Part shown: in pieces, positions 24,429 through 32,815 of the stretch | Layout: the number at the start of each line of letters is the position of its first letter | Position numbering within the stretch: position 1 is the first letter of the stretch | Position numbers and translations under genes: made by a program | Source: Actinobacteria bacterium OV320 | Lineage (GTDB): Bacteria; Actinomycetota; Actinomycetes; Streptomycetales; Streptomycetaceae | NCBI GenBank assembly: GCA_001298545.1 | Contig: LJCX01000026.1 | Location: forward strand, 496,001 to 560,000 | DNA length: 64,000 bases | Direction of reading: 5' to 3' | The notes under the pieces: model-generated | Databases searched by the model: none | Told to the model about the DNA's origin: nothing | What the model saw: only the letters and a program-made list of their open reading frames with translations

Positions 24429-24495
24429 GCGGCAGACCCTACGCGTCAACGCGCCAAACTCAAGCAAAGTCGAGCATGAATGTCTCGATCAGCGC

Positions 24496-24509
24496 TTGAC
24501 TCTTGTCAA
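24496..24509. promoter_or_regulatory. Inverted repeat TTGAC-tctt-GTCAA near DeoR start
   Basis: Short 5-bp arms 68 bases upstream of the DeoR start, in an AT-richer patch that also contains CAAACTCAAGCAAAG. Possibly part of the DeoR operator or a -35 element. Confidence 0.3.
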
Positions 24510-24647
24510 AGCTGCGCACTGGGTGCACTCTCTTGCGTAATTCGGAGCCCAGGCCCGGACCCCACTCCGGTCGGCCGAAGCGGATGAACGGCATATTCCG
24601 CCGTCACGGACGCGTCGGCACCGTCTGAGAGGGCCAGGTCACACACC

Positions 24648-24697
24648 CCGGGTGGCTGAAGGGTTCCCTCTCACGCCGATGCTCTTCAGCCACCCGG
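24648..24697 (+). repeat. Long perfect hairpin upstream of the sugar ABC operon
   Basis: 14-bp perfect arms CCGGGTGGCTGAAG and CTTCAGCCACCCGG with a 22-nt loop, about 170 bases before the binding-protein start. If transcribed it would form a very stable stem. It could be an attenuator, a processing site or a paired operator. Confidence 0.55.
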
Positions 24698-24782
24698 CCT
24701 CCCGCCGCGTCCCCTGCGCGGCCCTGACGTGCACAGGCCCTGTCGGACATCACAGACATGACGGATGCATCGCACCGGTCGA

Positions 24783-24857
24783 ACCCACCGAACCCGCCGC
24801 ACCACCCGAACCCGTCGAACCCGCCGCACCACCCGAACCCGTCGAACCCGCCGAAAC
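24783..24857 (+). repeat. 27-bp tandem repeat in the leader of the ABC operon
   Basis: Nearly three copies of a 27-bp unit made of 9-bp sub-units of the form NNNNNCGAA/CCCGCCGCA end 12 bases before the start codon, next to the ribosome site AGGAGA (24858-24863). The repeats are in frame with the gene but lie before the Tat signal, so they are leader sequence. Confidence 0.7.
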
Positions 24858-24869
24858 CAGGAGAAGATC

Positions 24870-26147
24870 GTGGACCTTTCCCGCAGACGGTTCCTTCAGG
24901 CCGCCGTACTGACGGCCGCCGCGGCCGGCGCCACCGCAGCGTGCGGCGGCGGCTCGGCATCGAGCGGCGCCAAGGACAGCAAGAACCTGAGCCTCTGGTA
25001 CTGGTCCGGAGGCCTCAGCGACAAGGTCGTCGGGGACGCCAAGAAGCACTTCTCCGGCATCAGCCTCAAGACCTCCGTGGTCGGCGGTGACTTCAAGACC
25101 AAGCTGCTCACCGGGCTGCGGGCCGCGCAGTCCGCCCCTGACATCACCGGCATCAAGGGCGAGGACATCGCCTCCTTCCTGCCCAACGCGGACCGCTTCG
25201 TCGACCTGAAGACCGTCGGCGCGGACAAGCTGGTCCCGCAGTACCTGTCGTGGAAGCTGAAGCAGGCCACCACCCAGGACGGCAAGCTGATCGGCTTCCC
25301 GATCGACATCGGCCCGTGCGCCACCTTCTACCGCGAGGACCTCTTCGCGCAGGCGGGCCTGCCCACCGATCCCACCGAGGTCTCCGCGCAACTCGCCACC
25401 TGGGACGACTACTTCAGGGCCGGCGTCGAGCTGCACAAGGCCGTGCCCAAGACCTTCCTGGTCAACAACATCGGCTCGGTCTTCACCATGGTCGTCGGCC
25501 AGGGCACCCAGCGGTTCATCGACGAGGACGGCAGGTTCATCGGCGATCAGGACCACATCCGGACCGCCTGGACCACCGCCGTGAAGCCCTACACCCTCGG
25601 CATCGACGCCAAGATCAACGACAACACCTGGAACGCGGCCGTCAGCGGCGGCACCCTGGGCACCGAGATCGGCGCCGCCTGGCACGCGCTGGACATCAGC
25701 AACGCGGCCCCCGGCACCAAGGGCAAGTGGCGGGTGGCGAGCCTGCCCGGCGGGCCGTCCAACCTCGGCGGGTCCTTCCTGGCCGTTCCCGCGACCAGCG
25801 GCAACCCGGAAGAGGCCTTCAAGATCATCAGCTGGATCCTCGGTCCGGAGAACCAGGCCCGCGGTTTCACCGACGCGGCCCTGTTCCCGACCGCGCCGGC
25901 CGCGTACAAGCTGCCGGCGCTGACCGGCGGCGACGCCTTCTTCGGCGGTCAGAAGACCATCGAGATATTCGGCCCGGCGGCCGAGAAGATCCCCACGGCC
26001 TACGAGGCACCCGCCGACGCGGCGGTCTCCGCGCCCTTCTACAGCGAGCTGACCAGCATCGAGGCCAAGGGCAAGGACCCCGACGAGGCCTGGAAGGACG
26101 CGGTCGCCCAGGCCAAGCAGATCGCGCAGCGGCAGGGAGTGAAGTGA
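24870..26147 (+). CDS. Sugar ABC transporter substrate-binding lipoprotein (Tat signal)
   Basis: 425 residues from GTG 24870. The N-terminus has the twin-arginine motif SRRRFLQ, a hydrophobic stretch and a lipobox ending ATAAC, so it is exported folded and lipid-anchored. The mature part has the family 1 solute-binding fold (LSLWYWSGG at the start, DITGIKGEDIASF, CATFYREDLFAQAGLP, LGGSFLAVPATSGNPEEAFK). It binds a sugar or oligosaccharide of unknown identity and hands it to the two permeases downstream. Confidence 0.92.
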   Translation: MDLSRRRFLQAAVLTAAAAGATAACGGGSASSGAKDSKNLSLWYWSGGLSDKVVGDAKKHFSGISLKTSVVGGDFKTKLLTGLRAAQSAPDITGIKGEDIASFLPNADRFVDLKTVGADKLVPQYLSWKLKQATTQDGKLIGFPIDIGPCATFYREDLFAQAGLPTDPTEVSAQLATWDDYFRAGVELHKAVPKTFLVNNIGSVFTMVVGQGTQRFIDEDGRFIGDQDHIRTAWTTAVKPYTLGIDAKINDNTWNAAVSGGTLGTEIGAAWHALDISNAAPGTKGKWRVASLPGGPSNLGGSFLAVPATSGNPEEAFKIISWILGPENQARGFTDAALFPTAPAAYKLPALTGGDAFFGGQKTIEIFGPAAEKIPTAYEAPADAAVSAPFYSELTSIEAKGKDPDEAWKDAVAQAKQIAQRQGVK

Positions 26148-26148
26148 C

Positions 26149-27204
26149 ATGTCGTCAAGCCCGGTAGCCGGCCCGGCACCCACCGGACCGACCTCCGGAA
26201 CCGGCACCGGAGCCACCGGGCGGCACGCTCCGGACCGTCCCCACGGTCCTGGACGGCGTGCCCCGCGGATCAGGCCGGTGTCCGCCGGGGCCCGACGCGG
26301 GCCGCGGCGACGGGTCGCCCGTTACTGGCCGCAGTACCTCGCCATCTCGCCGTACTACGTGATCTTCACCGTCTTCATGCTCTTCCCGGTGCTCTACACC
26401 GTGTTCCTGGCCTTCCAGAAGTGGGACGGCATCGGGGACATGCACTTCGTCGGGTTCCAGCAGTTCCGCTTCCTCTGGGACGACCCGGTGTTCTGGCTCT
26501 CCGTCCGCAACACCCTGGTCATCTGGGTGCTGTCGACCGTGCCGATGCTCTTCATGGCCCTGGTGCTCGCGGTGCTGGTGAACTCCACCAAACGCCTCAC
26601 GGCCTTCTACCGGGTCGCCCTGTTCATCCCCAGCATCACCTCGCTGGTGGCCGTCGCGATCTTCTTCGGAGCGGTCTTCAGCAACAACTTCGGCCTGATC
26701 AACGCGATTCTGCGGGCGCTGCATCTGTCGGCGGTGCCCTGGATGAGCAACGAGTGGACGATCAAGCTGGTGATCTCGGCGCTGATGACCTGGCAGTGGA
26801 CCGGCTACAACGCCATCATCTACCTGGCCGGCCTGCAGGCGATCCCCTCGGAGCTCTACGAGGCCGCCAGGATGGACGGGGCGGGACCGGTGCGGATCTT
26901 CCGCTCCATCACGATCCCGCTGCTGCGGCCCATCATCCTGTTCACCGTGGTGATCTCCACGGTCACCGGACTGCAGAGCTTCACCGAACCGCAGGTGCTG
27001 TTCGGCAGCGAGGCGGCCACCAACCCCAACTCCGGCGGACCGGGCCAGGCCGGTCTGACCACCTTGCTGTACTTCTACCACCAGGCCTTCGACAACAACG
27101 ACTTCGGTTACGGGGCCGCGATCGTCTGGGCCTTCTTCCTGCTGATCCTGCTCATCGTCGTCATCAACTGGCGTCTGGTGCAGCGTAAGGAGCGACGGTC
27201 GTGA
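26149..27204 (+). CDS. Sugar ABC transporter permease (MalF-type)
   Basis: 351 residues. A long, basic, Gly/Pro-rich cytoplasmic N-terminus (about 60 residues) is followed by six transmembrane helices. The EAA loop, which contacts the ATPase, reads EAARMDGAGPVRIFRSITIPL. It starts two bases after the binding-protein stop. No ATP-binding subunit is encoded here; in Streptomyces such importers commonly share the MsiK ATPase encoded elsewhere. Confidence 0.93.
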   Translation: MSSSPVAGPAPTGPTSGTGTGATGRHAPDRPHGPGRRAPRIRPVSAGARRGPRRRVARYWPQYLAISPYYVIFTVFMLFPVLYTVFLAFQKWDGIGDMHFVGFQQFRFLWDDPVFWLSVRNTLVIWVLSTVPMLFMALVLAVLVNSTKRLTAFYRVALFIPSITSLVAVAIFFGAVFSNNFGLINAILRALHLSAVPWMSNEWTIKLVISALMTWQWTGYNAIIYLAGLQAIPSELYEAARMDGAGPVRIFRSITIPLLRPIILFTVVISTVTGLQSFTEPQVLFGSEAATNPNSGGPGQAGLTTLLYFYHQAFDNNDFGYGAAIVWAFFLLILLIVVINWRLVQRKERRS

Positions 27205-28034
27205 ACAGCCGGAACCGTAAACGCCTGCGCGGGCTCAGCGTCCACCTCGTCCTGATGACGGGCGTCGTGATCTCGGTGTTCCCGTTCTACTGGATCGTCG
27301 TCATGGCGACGAACACCTCGCAGGACATCTACCGCTACCCGCCGAAGCTGTGGTTCGGCGACCACCTGCTGACCAACATCCAGCACCTGTTCGACCGGAT
27401 GGCGTTCTTCGGTTCGCTGTCCAACACGGTGATCGTCGCGGTCTCCACGACGGTACTGGTGCTGTTCTTCGACTCGCTGGCCGCCTTCGCCTTCGCCAAG
27501 TACGACTTTCCCGGCAAGAAGTTCCTGTTCGGCGTGCTGCTGTCGATGTACATCCTGCCGACCCAGCTGGCGATCATCCCGCAGTACGAGATCATGGTCC
27601 AGCTGGGCTGGCTCGGCACGCTCAAGGCGCTCGTCGTACCCGCCGCCGCCAACGCCTTCGGCATCTTCTGGATGCGCCAGTACACCACCACCAGTGTTCC
27701 CGACGAACTGCTCGACGCCGCCCGCATCGAGGGCGCCGGGTTCTTCCGGCTCTACTGGCACGTGGTGCTGCCGTGCGTCCGCCCGGCGCTGGCGTTCCTC
27801 GGTATCTACACCTTCATCGCGGCCTGGAACGACTACATCCTGCCCTTGGTCATGCTGGTCGACCCGAGCCGTCTCACCCTCCAGGTGGCACTGGCCCAGC
27901 TGTACGCCGGACACTCCACCGACTACAGCATGGTGATGGCCGGGGTGCTGCTGTCGGTCATCCCCCTGGTGCTGGTGTTCACCTTCTTCGCCCGTGGATT
28001 CATCGCCGACGCCACCAAGGGGGCCCTGCGCTGA
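27201..28034 (+). CDS. Sugar ABC transporter permease (MalG-type)
   Basis: 277 residues, six transmembrane helices, EAA loop DAARIEGAGFFRLYWHVVLP. The GTG start overlaps the MalF-type stop by four bases. It completes a binding protein-permease-permease set. The hydrolase that would act on the sugar is not in the operon. Confidence 0.93.
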   Translation: MNSRNRKRLRGLSVHLVLMTGVVISVFPFYWIVVMATNTSQDIYRYPPKLWFGDHLLTNIQHLFDRMAFFGSLSNTVIVAVSTTVLVLFFDSLAAFAFAKYDFPGKKFLFGVLLSMYILPTQLAIIPQYEIMVQLGWLGTLKALVVPAAANAFGIFWMRQYTTTSVPDELLDAARIEGAGFFRLYWHVVLPCVRPALAFLGIYTFIAAWNDYILPLVMLVDPSRLTLQVALAQLYAGHSTDYSMVMAGVLLSVIPLVLVFTFFARGFIADATKGALR

Positions 28035-28054
28035 CTTCCCCCCACCCGAGTCGG

Positions 28055-28714
28055 TCAGCGCACGGAGGTGGTGCGAATGGCGGCGATGTCGAACTGGAGG
28101 CGCACCTTCTCACTCACCATGGCGCCGCCCTCGGCCAGGCGCGCGTTGTACGTCAGACCCCATTCGGAACGGTCGATGGTGGTGGTCCCGTCGAATCCGG
28201 CCCGTTCGTAGCCGAACGGGTCGGTGACATGTCCTATGTAGGTGAGTTCAAGGGCTACGGGGCGAGTGGTCTCTTTGATGGTGAGGTCGCCGTTCATGCG
28301 ATAGACGTCGGGGCCCGCGAGTTGTACGGCGGTACTGGTGAAACGCATCCGCGGATAGGTCGCGGAATCCAGGAAGTCACGGCCGGTCAAATGCGCGTCG
28401 CGTTGCTCCACGCCGGTGTCGACGCTTGCGGTGGACAACACGATCTCGGCCCGTGAGCGGGCCGGGTTGCGGCCGTCGAAGTAGAGCCGGCTCTGGTACT
28501 CCGTGAAAGCACCGCGCACGGTGGTCACCAGGGCGTGCCGGACGGAGAAGCCGATACGGCTGTGCGCCGGGTCGATCATCCAGTCGCCGGTCAGCGCCGC
28601 GAGGGCGGGGTTCGGCAGGCCGCCGGAGGGATGGGAGGGCGAGTCGGCGGCGCGTTGCGGAGCGGTGGGGGGAGCCGGGCGTCGGGAGGATGCGCCACGG
28701 GTGAACAGGTTCAT
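28055..28714 (-). CDS. YceI-family lipid-binding-like protein
   Basis: 219 residues. The core from about 43 onward (GDWMIDPAHSRIGFSVRHALVTTVRGAF, SASVDTG-like VLSTASVDTG, LTIKETTRPVALE) is the YceI lipocalin-like barrel, known to bind polyisoprenoids. The N-terminal 40 residues are Pro/Ser-rich with no clear signal peptide. The gene is convergent with the ABC operon, 20 bases between stops. No partner gene is adjacent. Confidence 0.9.
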   Translation of the reverse strand: MNLFTRGASSRRPAPPTAPQRAADSPSHPSGGLPNPALAALTGDWMIDPAHSRIGFSVRHALVTTVRGAFTEYQSRLYFDGRNPARSRAEIVLSTASVDTGVEQRDAHLTGRDFLDSATYPRMRFTSTAVQLAGPDVYRMNGDLTIKETTRPVALELTYIGHVTDPFGYERAGFDGTTTIDRSEWGLTYNARLAEGGAMVSEKVRLQFDIAAIRTTSVR

Positions 28715-28921
28715 GGTTCACGTAGTTACTGCACCGCGGATATCGCCGCAAGGCTTCCTCGGGAGCGACGGCGGATGAATCCGTACCGAAAGGCTGATAC
28801 ACCATCACGGAATGACCGGTGGATACAATACCCACACATGCCCGTCACTCGATGGTCAAGCGAATCCACGGACTTCGGAAGGTGGTTCCGTAGCGGACCC
28901 GCTCGACGAAGTCCGGGGAAA

Positions 28922-29119
28922 TCACCGCCAGGCCGGGACGTCGAAGTGCCGTAGCCGAAGAGCCGGGGTGCGGTAGTAGCCCACCAGCGTGGACAGTTCG
29001 AAGAGGGTGCGTTCATCCAGGGTCGTGCGGGCCGTGTCGTAGGAGCGCTCGTCCAGTGCTCCGGACCCGTCGAGGAGCGCGCGGGTGAACGTCCGGGCGG
29101 CCCGCTCGGTCTGCGTCAA
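28922..29119 (-). pseudogene. Remnant of a carboxymuconolactone-decarboxylase-like gene
   Basis: The 65-residue frame resembles the C-terminal third of CMD/AhpD-like proteins (LDERTLFELSTLVGYYRTPALRLRHFDVP). Those are about 150-180 residues, so the N-terminal part with the CxxC site is missing. No intact continuation is seen upstream. Probably a decaying gene, although a short expressed protein cannot be excluded. Confidence 0.5.
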
Positions 29120-29220
29120 TTTCGGTCGACGTTTTCGTTGACGTTTTCAGTGCCTTTCCTGCCGACCTTTTTGCCGACGTTTCTGTTCACTTACGGGCCG
29201 AACTGCGGTATTGGGCCTGT

Positions 29221-29293
29221 CTGTCGACAGCAAGCGAGGGATATCCGGTGGGGACCCATGGGGACCCACCCGGGGTTGAGATAGTGTCGACAC
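29221..29293. promoter_or_regulatory. Paired TGTCGACA palindromes upstream of the GntR gene
   Basis: CTGTCGACAG (29221-29230) and GTGTCGACAC (29284-29293) share the core TGTCGACA. Their centres are 63 bp apart, six helical turns, so two dimers could sit on the same face of DNA. The second lies 45 bases before the GntR start. Likely autoregulatory operators. Confidence 0.5.
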
Positions 29294-29337
29294 CGTTGCG
29301 TCGGCTGTGAGCCCGGACAGGCAGGGAGAAGTGCCGC

Positions 29338-30081
29338 ATGACCGATCAGGACACGCGCCTCGTGCTGGAGCGCCTCCTGCGGCTGCGGGACCGGCGTGAA
29401 CCGCTGGTCGTGCAGATCGCCGAATGGGTCGGCGCGGGCATCGTCGAGGGCCGGCTGGAGCCAGGTCAGGACCTCAACAGCGTCGATCTGTCACGCCGGT
29501 TCGAGACCAGCCGTACGCCCGTCCGCGAGGCGCTGATGCTTCTCGAACAGGAGGGCCTGGTCGAGATGAAGGCGCGCCGACGCCCGAGGGTGGCCGCGCC
29601 GACCCCGCAGGACATCCGGGACATCTACCAGGTGCGCAAGAACCTCCTGTCGATGCTCGCGGGGCTGCTGGTGGAGCGGGCCGACGACGAGGAACTGGCC
29701 GAGCTGCGTACCCGGGTCGAACGGATGCGCAAGCTCGCCGACGGCGGTGACGTGGACGGGTACTTCTGGAACCACGTGCTGCTCCAGGAGCGGATGACCG
29801 AGATCGTCGGCAACCCCACGCTGAAGCAGATCCTGGACTCGCTGGCCCTGCGCACGCTGATGCTGCGGCACCTCGGCCTGACCCGGGCCGGCCGGCTCGC
29901 GCACAGTGTCGACGACCAGGAACGGCTGCTCCAGGCCTGCGAGGAGCGGGACGGGGAGCTGGCCTCCGCCCTGATCGCGGGGGCGACCGTACGGGCGCAG
30001 CGGGCCGTGGAGGAGCAGTTGGAGCAGGACGGCGCGGCCCGCGGACGCAAGCCCGCACGCGGCCGCCGCGCCGCTTCGTAA
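29338..30081 (+). CDS. GntR-family regulator, FadR/FCD type
   Basis: 247 residues. Residues 20-85 are a GntR winged helix (IAEWVGAGIVEGRLEPGQDLNS, RRFETSRTPVREALMLLEQEGLV) and the rest is an all-helical FCD ligand domain. The usual metal-binding histidines are only partly visible. It has no intact target gene next door: the downstream region holds decayed genes. An unusual basic Arg-rich tail (GRKPARGRRAAS) ends the protein. Confidence 0.88.
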   Translation: MTDQDTRLVLERLLRLRDRREPLVVQIAEWVGAGIVEGRLEPGQDLNSVDLSRRFETSRTPVREALMLLEQEGLVEMKARRRPRVAAPTPQDIRDIYQVRKNLLSMLAGLLVERADDEELAELRTRVERMRKLADGGDVDGYFWNHVLLQERMTEIVGNPTLKQILDSLALRTLMLRHLGLTRAGRLAHSVDDQERLLQACEERDGELASALIAGATVRAQRAVEEQLEQDGAARGRKPARGRRAAS

Positions 30082-30110
30082 CCCCCGCCGCAACACCCCC
30101 TGGGAACAGG

Positions 30111-30230
30111 TCACTTGGCCGGCACTCCGCCGTCCACGGGGAAGTCGTCGCCCGCCACCCGCGACCGCGACACGGCGCGCACCACCTCCTGGCACCCCTG
30201 CGCCACCCGCTGCTGATGGCACGGGAACCG
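30111..30230 (-). pseudogene. SDR C-terminal remnant
   Basis: The minus-strand frame ending at 30111 finishes with SRVAGDDFPVDGGVPAK, which matches the C-terminal TG-x-x-x-x-VDGG block of short-chain dehydrogenases. The rest of an SDR cannot be found upstream. Confidence 0.4.
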
Positions 30231-30551
30231 GGCACCCTGGACCCCTTCGGACAGCGCGGGCGGCTGCTCGACGAGCACCTCGACATCGCGGCCTTGGCCG
30301 CGGCCGGCCGGGGCATCGCCGACCTGGAGATGATCGGCGGCACGCGGGCGGTCTTCCCCGACGACCACTCCATCGCGGACCTCGGCGCGGCGCTCGCGCG
30401 CATCCCGGAACCGCTGGAGCAGGGCTTCACCACTTCTGCGTCAAGCCCAACCAGTTCATCGACGACCCGTCGGCCGTCGGCGCGTTCTGCCGTGATCCCA
30501 CAAGGCTCGGCGGCCTCCCCACATCCGGCGGGACCCTGCGCAAGGGCTTGA
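30216..30551 (+). pseudogene. Probable frameshifted remnant of a TIM-barrel/luciferase-like gene
   Basis: Protein-like sequence starts in one frame (LLDEHLDIAALAAAGRGIADLEMIGG, ARIPEPLEQGF) and continues in another (FCVKPNQFIDDPSAVGAFCRD). The pattern recalls C-terminal parts of luciferase-like monooxygenases, but the match is weak and from memory. The frameshift near 30428 and lack of a start mark it as non-functional. Confidence 0.35.
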
Positions 30552-30575
30552 CGTGTACTTGACGTAGTGGCTTCA

Positions 30576-30589
30576 TGGGAGCGCTCCCA
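30576..30589. promoter_or_regulatory. CebR box upstream of the mannanase gene
   Basis: TGGGAGCGCTCCCA, the exact canonical 14-bp palindrome bound by the Streptomyces cellobiose-responsive repressor CebR. It lies about 70 bases before the start codon, just after two TTGACG motifs (30548-30553, 30559-30564). Confidence 0.88.
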
Positions 30590-30658
30590 CATACCACCCC
30601 CCGGCACCCCCCACCCCCTCTGCCGCCTGAGTTTCTTGGCCTCACTCCTGGAGTCGCA

Positions 30659-32473
30659 GTGAGAACAACAAGGAGCACGACACCGAGCACGACAAGGAGC
30701 ACGAAGAGAAGCACGAAGAGAAGTACGACGAGAACCACGGCCATACGTGCAGCCGTGCGCACGACAAGGAGCACGGCTGTGCGCGCAGCTCTGCGCACGC
30801 CCAGGAGCACGACCCGCGGCGCGTCGCGAGCGCACCCCCTGGGCACGCTGTTGACCAGACTCGCGGCCCTCCTCGGCCTGGTCCTCGTGGGTGCCCTCTG
30901 CCCGGCCACCGCCCAGGCCCAGACCCGATCGCCCGACGCTCTCGCCACTGGCCTGCACATCAGCGACGGCCGGCTGGTCGAGAGCAACGGGAACGACTTC
31001 GTCATGCGCGGCGTGAACCACGCCCACACCTGGTACCCGGGCAGGACGCAGCAGTCCCTCGCCGACATCAAGGCGATGGGTGCCAACGCGGTGCGCGTCG
31101 TCCTCGCCGACGGCCACCGCTGGAGCGCGAACAGCGCCTCGGACGTGGCGACCGTCGTCGCGCAGTGCAAGGCCAACCGGCTCATCTGCGTACTGGAGGT
31201 GCACGACACCACCGGGTACGGCGAGGACACCGCCGCCGGCACGCTCGACCAGGCGGCCGACTACTGGATCGGCCTGAAGGACGTCCTGGCCGGCCAGGAG
31301 AACTACATCATCGTCAACATCGGCAACGAGCCCTGGGGCAACACCGACCCGGCGGGCTGGACCGATCCGACCATCGCCGCGATCAAGAAGCTGCGCAACG
31401 CCGGTTTCCAGCACACGATCATGGTGGACGCGCCCAACTGGGGCCAGGACTGGCAGGGCGTCATGCGCGCCAACGCCCAGGCCGTGTACGCCGCCGACAC
31501 CACCGGCAACCTGATCTTCTCGATCCACATGTACAGCGTCTTCGACACCGCGGCGGAGATCACCGACTATCTGAACGCCTTCGTCAACGCCCGACTCCCG
31601 ATCCTCATCGGCGAGTTCGGCGGCCCCGCCGACCAGTGGGGCGACCCCGACGAGGACACCATGATGGCCACCGCCCAGCAGCTCGACCTGGGCTACCTCG
31701 CCTGGTCCTGGAGCGGGAACACCGACCCGATCCTCGACCTGACGATCAACTTCGATCCCACGCAGCTCAGTTCATGGGGCCAGCGCATCTTCAACGGCGT
31801 CAACGGCATCGCCCAGACCGCCGAGGAGGCCACGATCTTCGGCGGCGGCACCCCGGGCGACACCCAGGCCCCCACCGCCCCGGGTACCCCGACCGCCGCC
31901 ACGGTGACGGCCACCTCCGCGACGCTCTCCTGGACGGCCGCCACGGACAACGTCGGCGTCGCCGGCTATGACGTCGTACGGATCAGCGGCACCACCGAGA
32001 CCGGTGTCGCCGCCTCGACCACCAACTCCGCCACCGTGACCGGCCTCACCGCGAACACCGCGTACACCTTCGCCGTCTACGCCCGCGACGCCGCCGGGAA
32101 CCGCTCGGCCCGCTCCGCCTCGGTGAACGTCACCACCGGCAGCGCGCCCGCCGTGGCCTGCTCCGTCGGCTACCGCGTCGTGGGGGAGTGGCCCGGCGGC
32201 TTCCAGGGCGACATCACGCTGCGCAACACCGGCACCACCGCCATCAGCGGCTGGAAGCTCGCGTTCGCCTTCGCCGACGGCCAGAGCGTCACCAACATGT
32301 GGGGCGGGACCGCCACCCAGAGCGGCGGCTCGGTGAGCGTCGCCCCCGCCTCGTACACGTCCACCGTGCCGGCCGGCGGGTCGGTCACCGTCGGCTTCAT
32401 CGGCAGCAAGGGAGCGACCAACACCGCACCGACCGCGTTCACTCTCAACGGCAGTGCCTGCGCCACCACTTGA
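30659..32473 (+). CDS. manA: Secreted GH5 endo-beta-1,4-mannanase with FN3 and CBM2 domains
   Basis: 604 residues from GTG 30659 (GGAG five bases before). An unusual Arg-Ser-Thr-rich N-terminus of about 60 residues precedes a hydrophobic signal (LLTRLAALLGLVLVGAL) and ATAQAQ cleavage site. The GH5 domain (about 93-385) closely resembles Streptomyces ManA (FVMRGVNHAHTWYP; acid/base Glu224 in NIGNEPWG; nucleophile Glu319 in GEFGG). An FN3 module (about 400-485) and a C-terminal CBM2 (about 499-604) follow. It cleaves mannan or glucomannan outside the cell. A CebR box implies cellobiose-linked induction. GTG 30779 is a possible alternative start. Confidence 0.92.
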   Translation: MRTTRSTTPSTTRSTKRSTKRSTTRTTAIRAAVRTTRSTAVRAALRTPRSTTRGASRAHPLGTLLTRLAALLGLVLVGALCPATAQAQTRSPDALATGLHISDGRLVESNGNDFVMRGVNHAHTWYPGRTQQSLADIKAMGANAVRVVLADGHRWSANSASDVATVVAQCKANRLICVLEVHDTTGYGEDTAAGTLDQAADYWIGLKDVLAGQENYIIVNIGNEPWGNTDPAGWTDPTIAAIKKLRNAGFQHTIMVDAPNWGQDWQGVMRANAQAVYAADTTGNLIFSIHMYSVFDTAAEITDYLNAFVNARLPILIGEFGGPADQWGDPDEDTMMATAQQLDLGYLAWSWSGNTDPILDLTINFDPTQLSSWGQRIFNGVNGIAQTAEEATIFGGGTPGDTQAPTAPGTPTAATVTATSATLSWTAATDNVGVAGYDVVRISGTTETGVAASTTNSATVTGLTANTAYTFAVYARDAAGNRSARSASVNVTTGSAPAVACSVGYRVVGEWPGGFQGDITLRNTGTTAISGWKLAFAFADGQSVTNMWGGTATQSGGSVSVAPASYTSTVPAGGSVTVGFIGSKGATNTAPTAFTLNGSACATT

Positions 32474-32485
32474 CAGGCGCTCCCG

Positions 32486-32522
32486 CCGACCGGCGGAGGA
32501 CTTCGCTGCCTCCGCCGGCCGG
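32486..32522 (+). terminator. Terminator of the mannanase gene
   Basis: CCGGCGGAGG (32490-32499) pairs with CCTCCGCCGG (32509-32518) around a 9-nt loop, extendable by two or three pairs with one mismatch. It begins about 15 bases after the stop codon. Confidence 0.7.
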
Positions 32523-32661
32523 TGCTCCGCATCGGTGTTGCGCACCGGCGTTCCGTACCGGTGCTCGTACTCGCGTTTCGTACCGGAAAGGGAGTGCCGA
32601 AGATCGGCCGCCGCGCTGCGTTCGGCGCACTGCGACGAAGCGGCCCCGGCGTGTCCGGCTC

Positions 32662-32733
32662 GTCCCGCCGGTCCCGCCGGTCCCGCCGGTCCTGCCGGTC
32701 CTGCCGTTCCTGGCGTTCCTGGCATTCCTGCCG
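32662..32733. repeat. 9-bp tandem repeat, about eight units
   Basis: Head-to-tail units run from GTCCCGCCG through GTCCTGCCG to TTCCTGGCG between the mannanase and MarR genes. All six frames are open across it, but none looks coding. The rest of the 340-bp gap holds imperfect GTACCGG repeats. Confidence 0.8.
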
Positions 32734-32815
32734 GTCCGGCGCGCCCTGCCGTTCCGGCTGGTACGGCCGTTCCGGCTCTCCGGGCGGGGACGGGCCCACC
32801 CCGTAGGGTGTGCCC

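Noticed and set aside
24783..24857. Repeat array considered as CRISPR
   Set aside because: No spacers, units are contiguous 9/27-bp tandem copies and no cas genes are near. The same applies to 32662-32733.
29474..31528. Long minus-strand open frame of 684 codons
   Set aside because: It runs antisense to the GntR and mannanase genes, has Gly/Val/Arg shadow composition and no recognisable domain; the plus-strand genes are clear.
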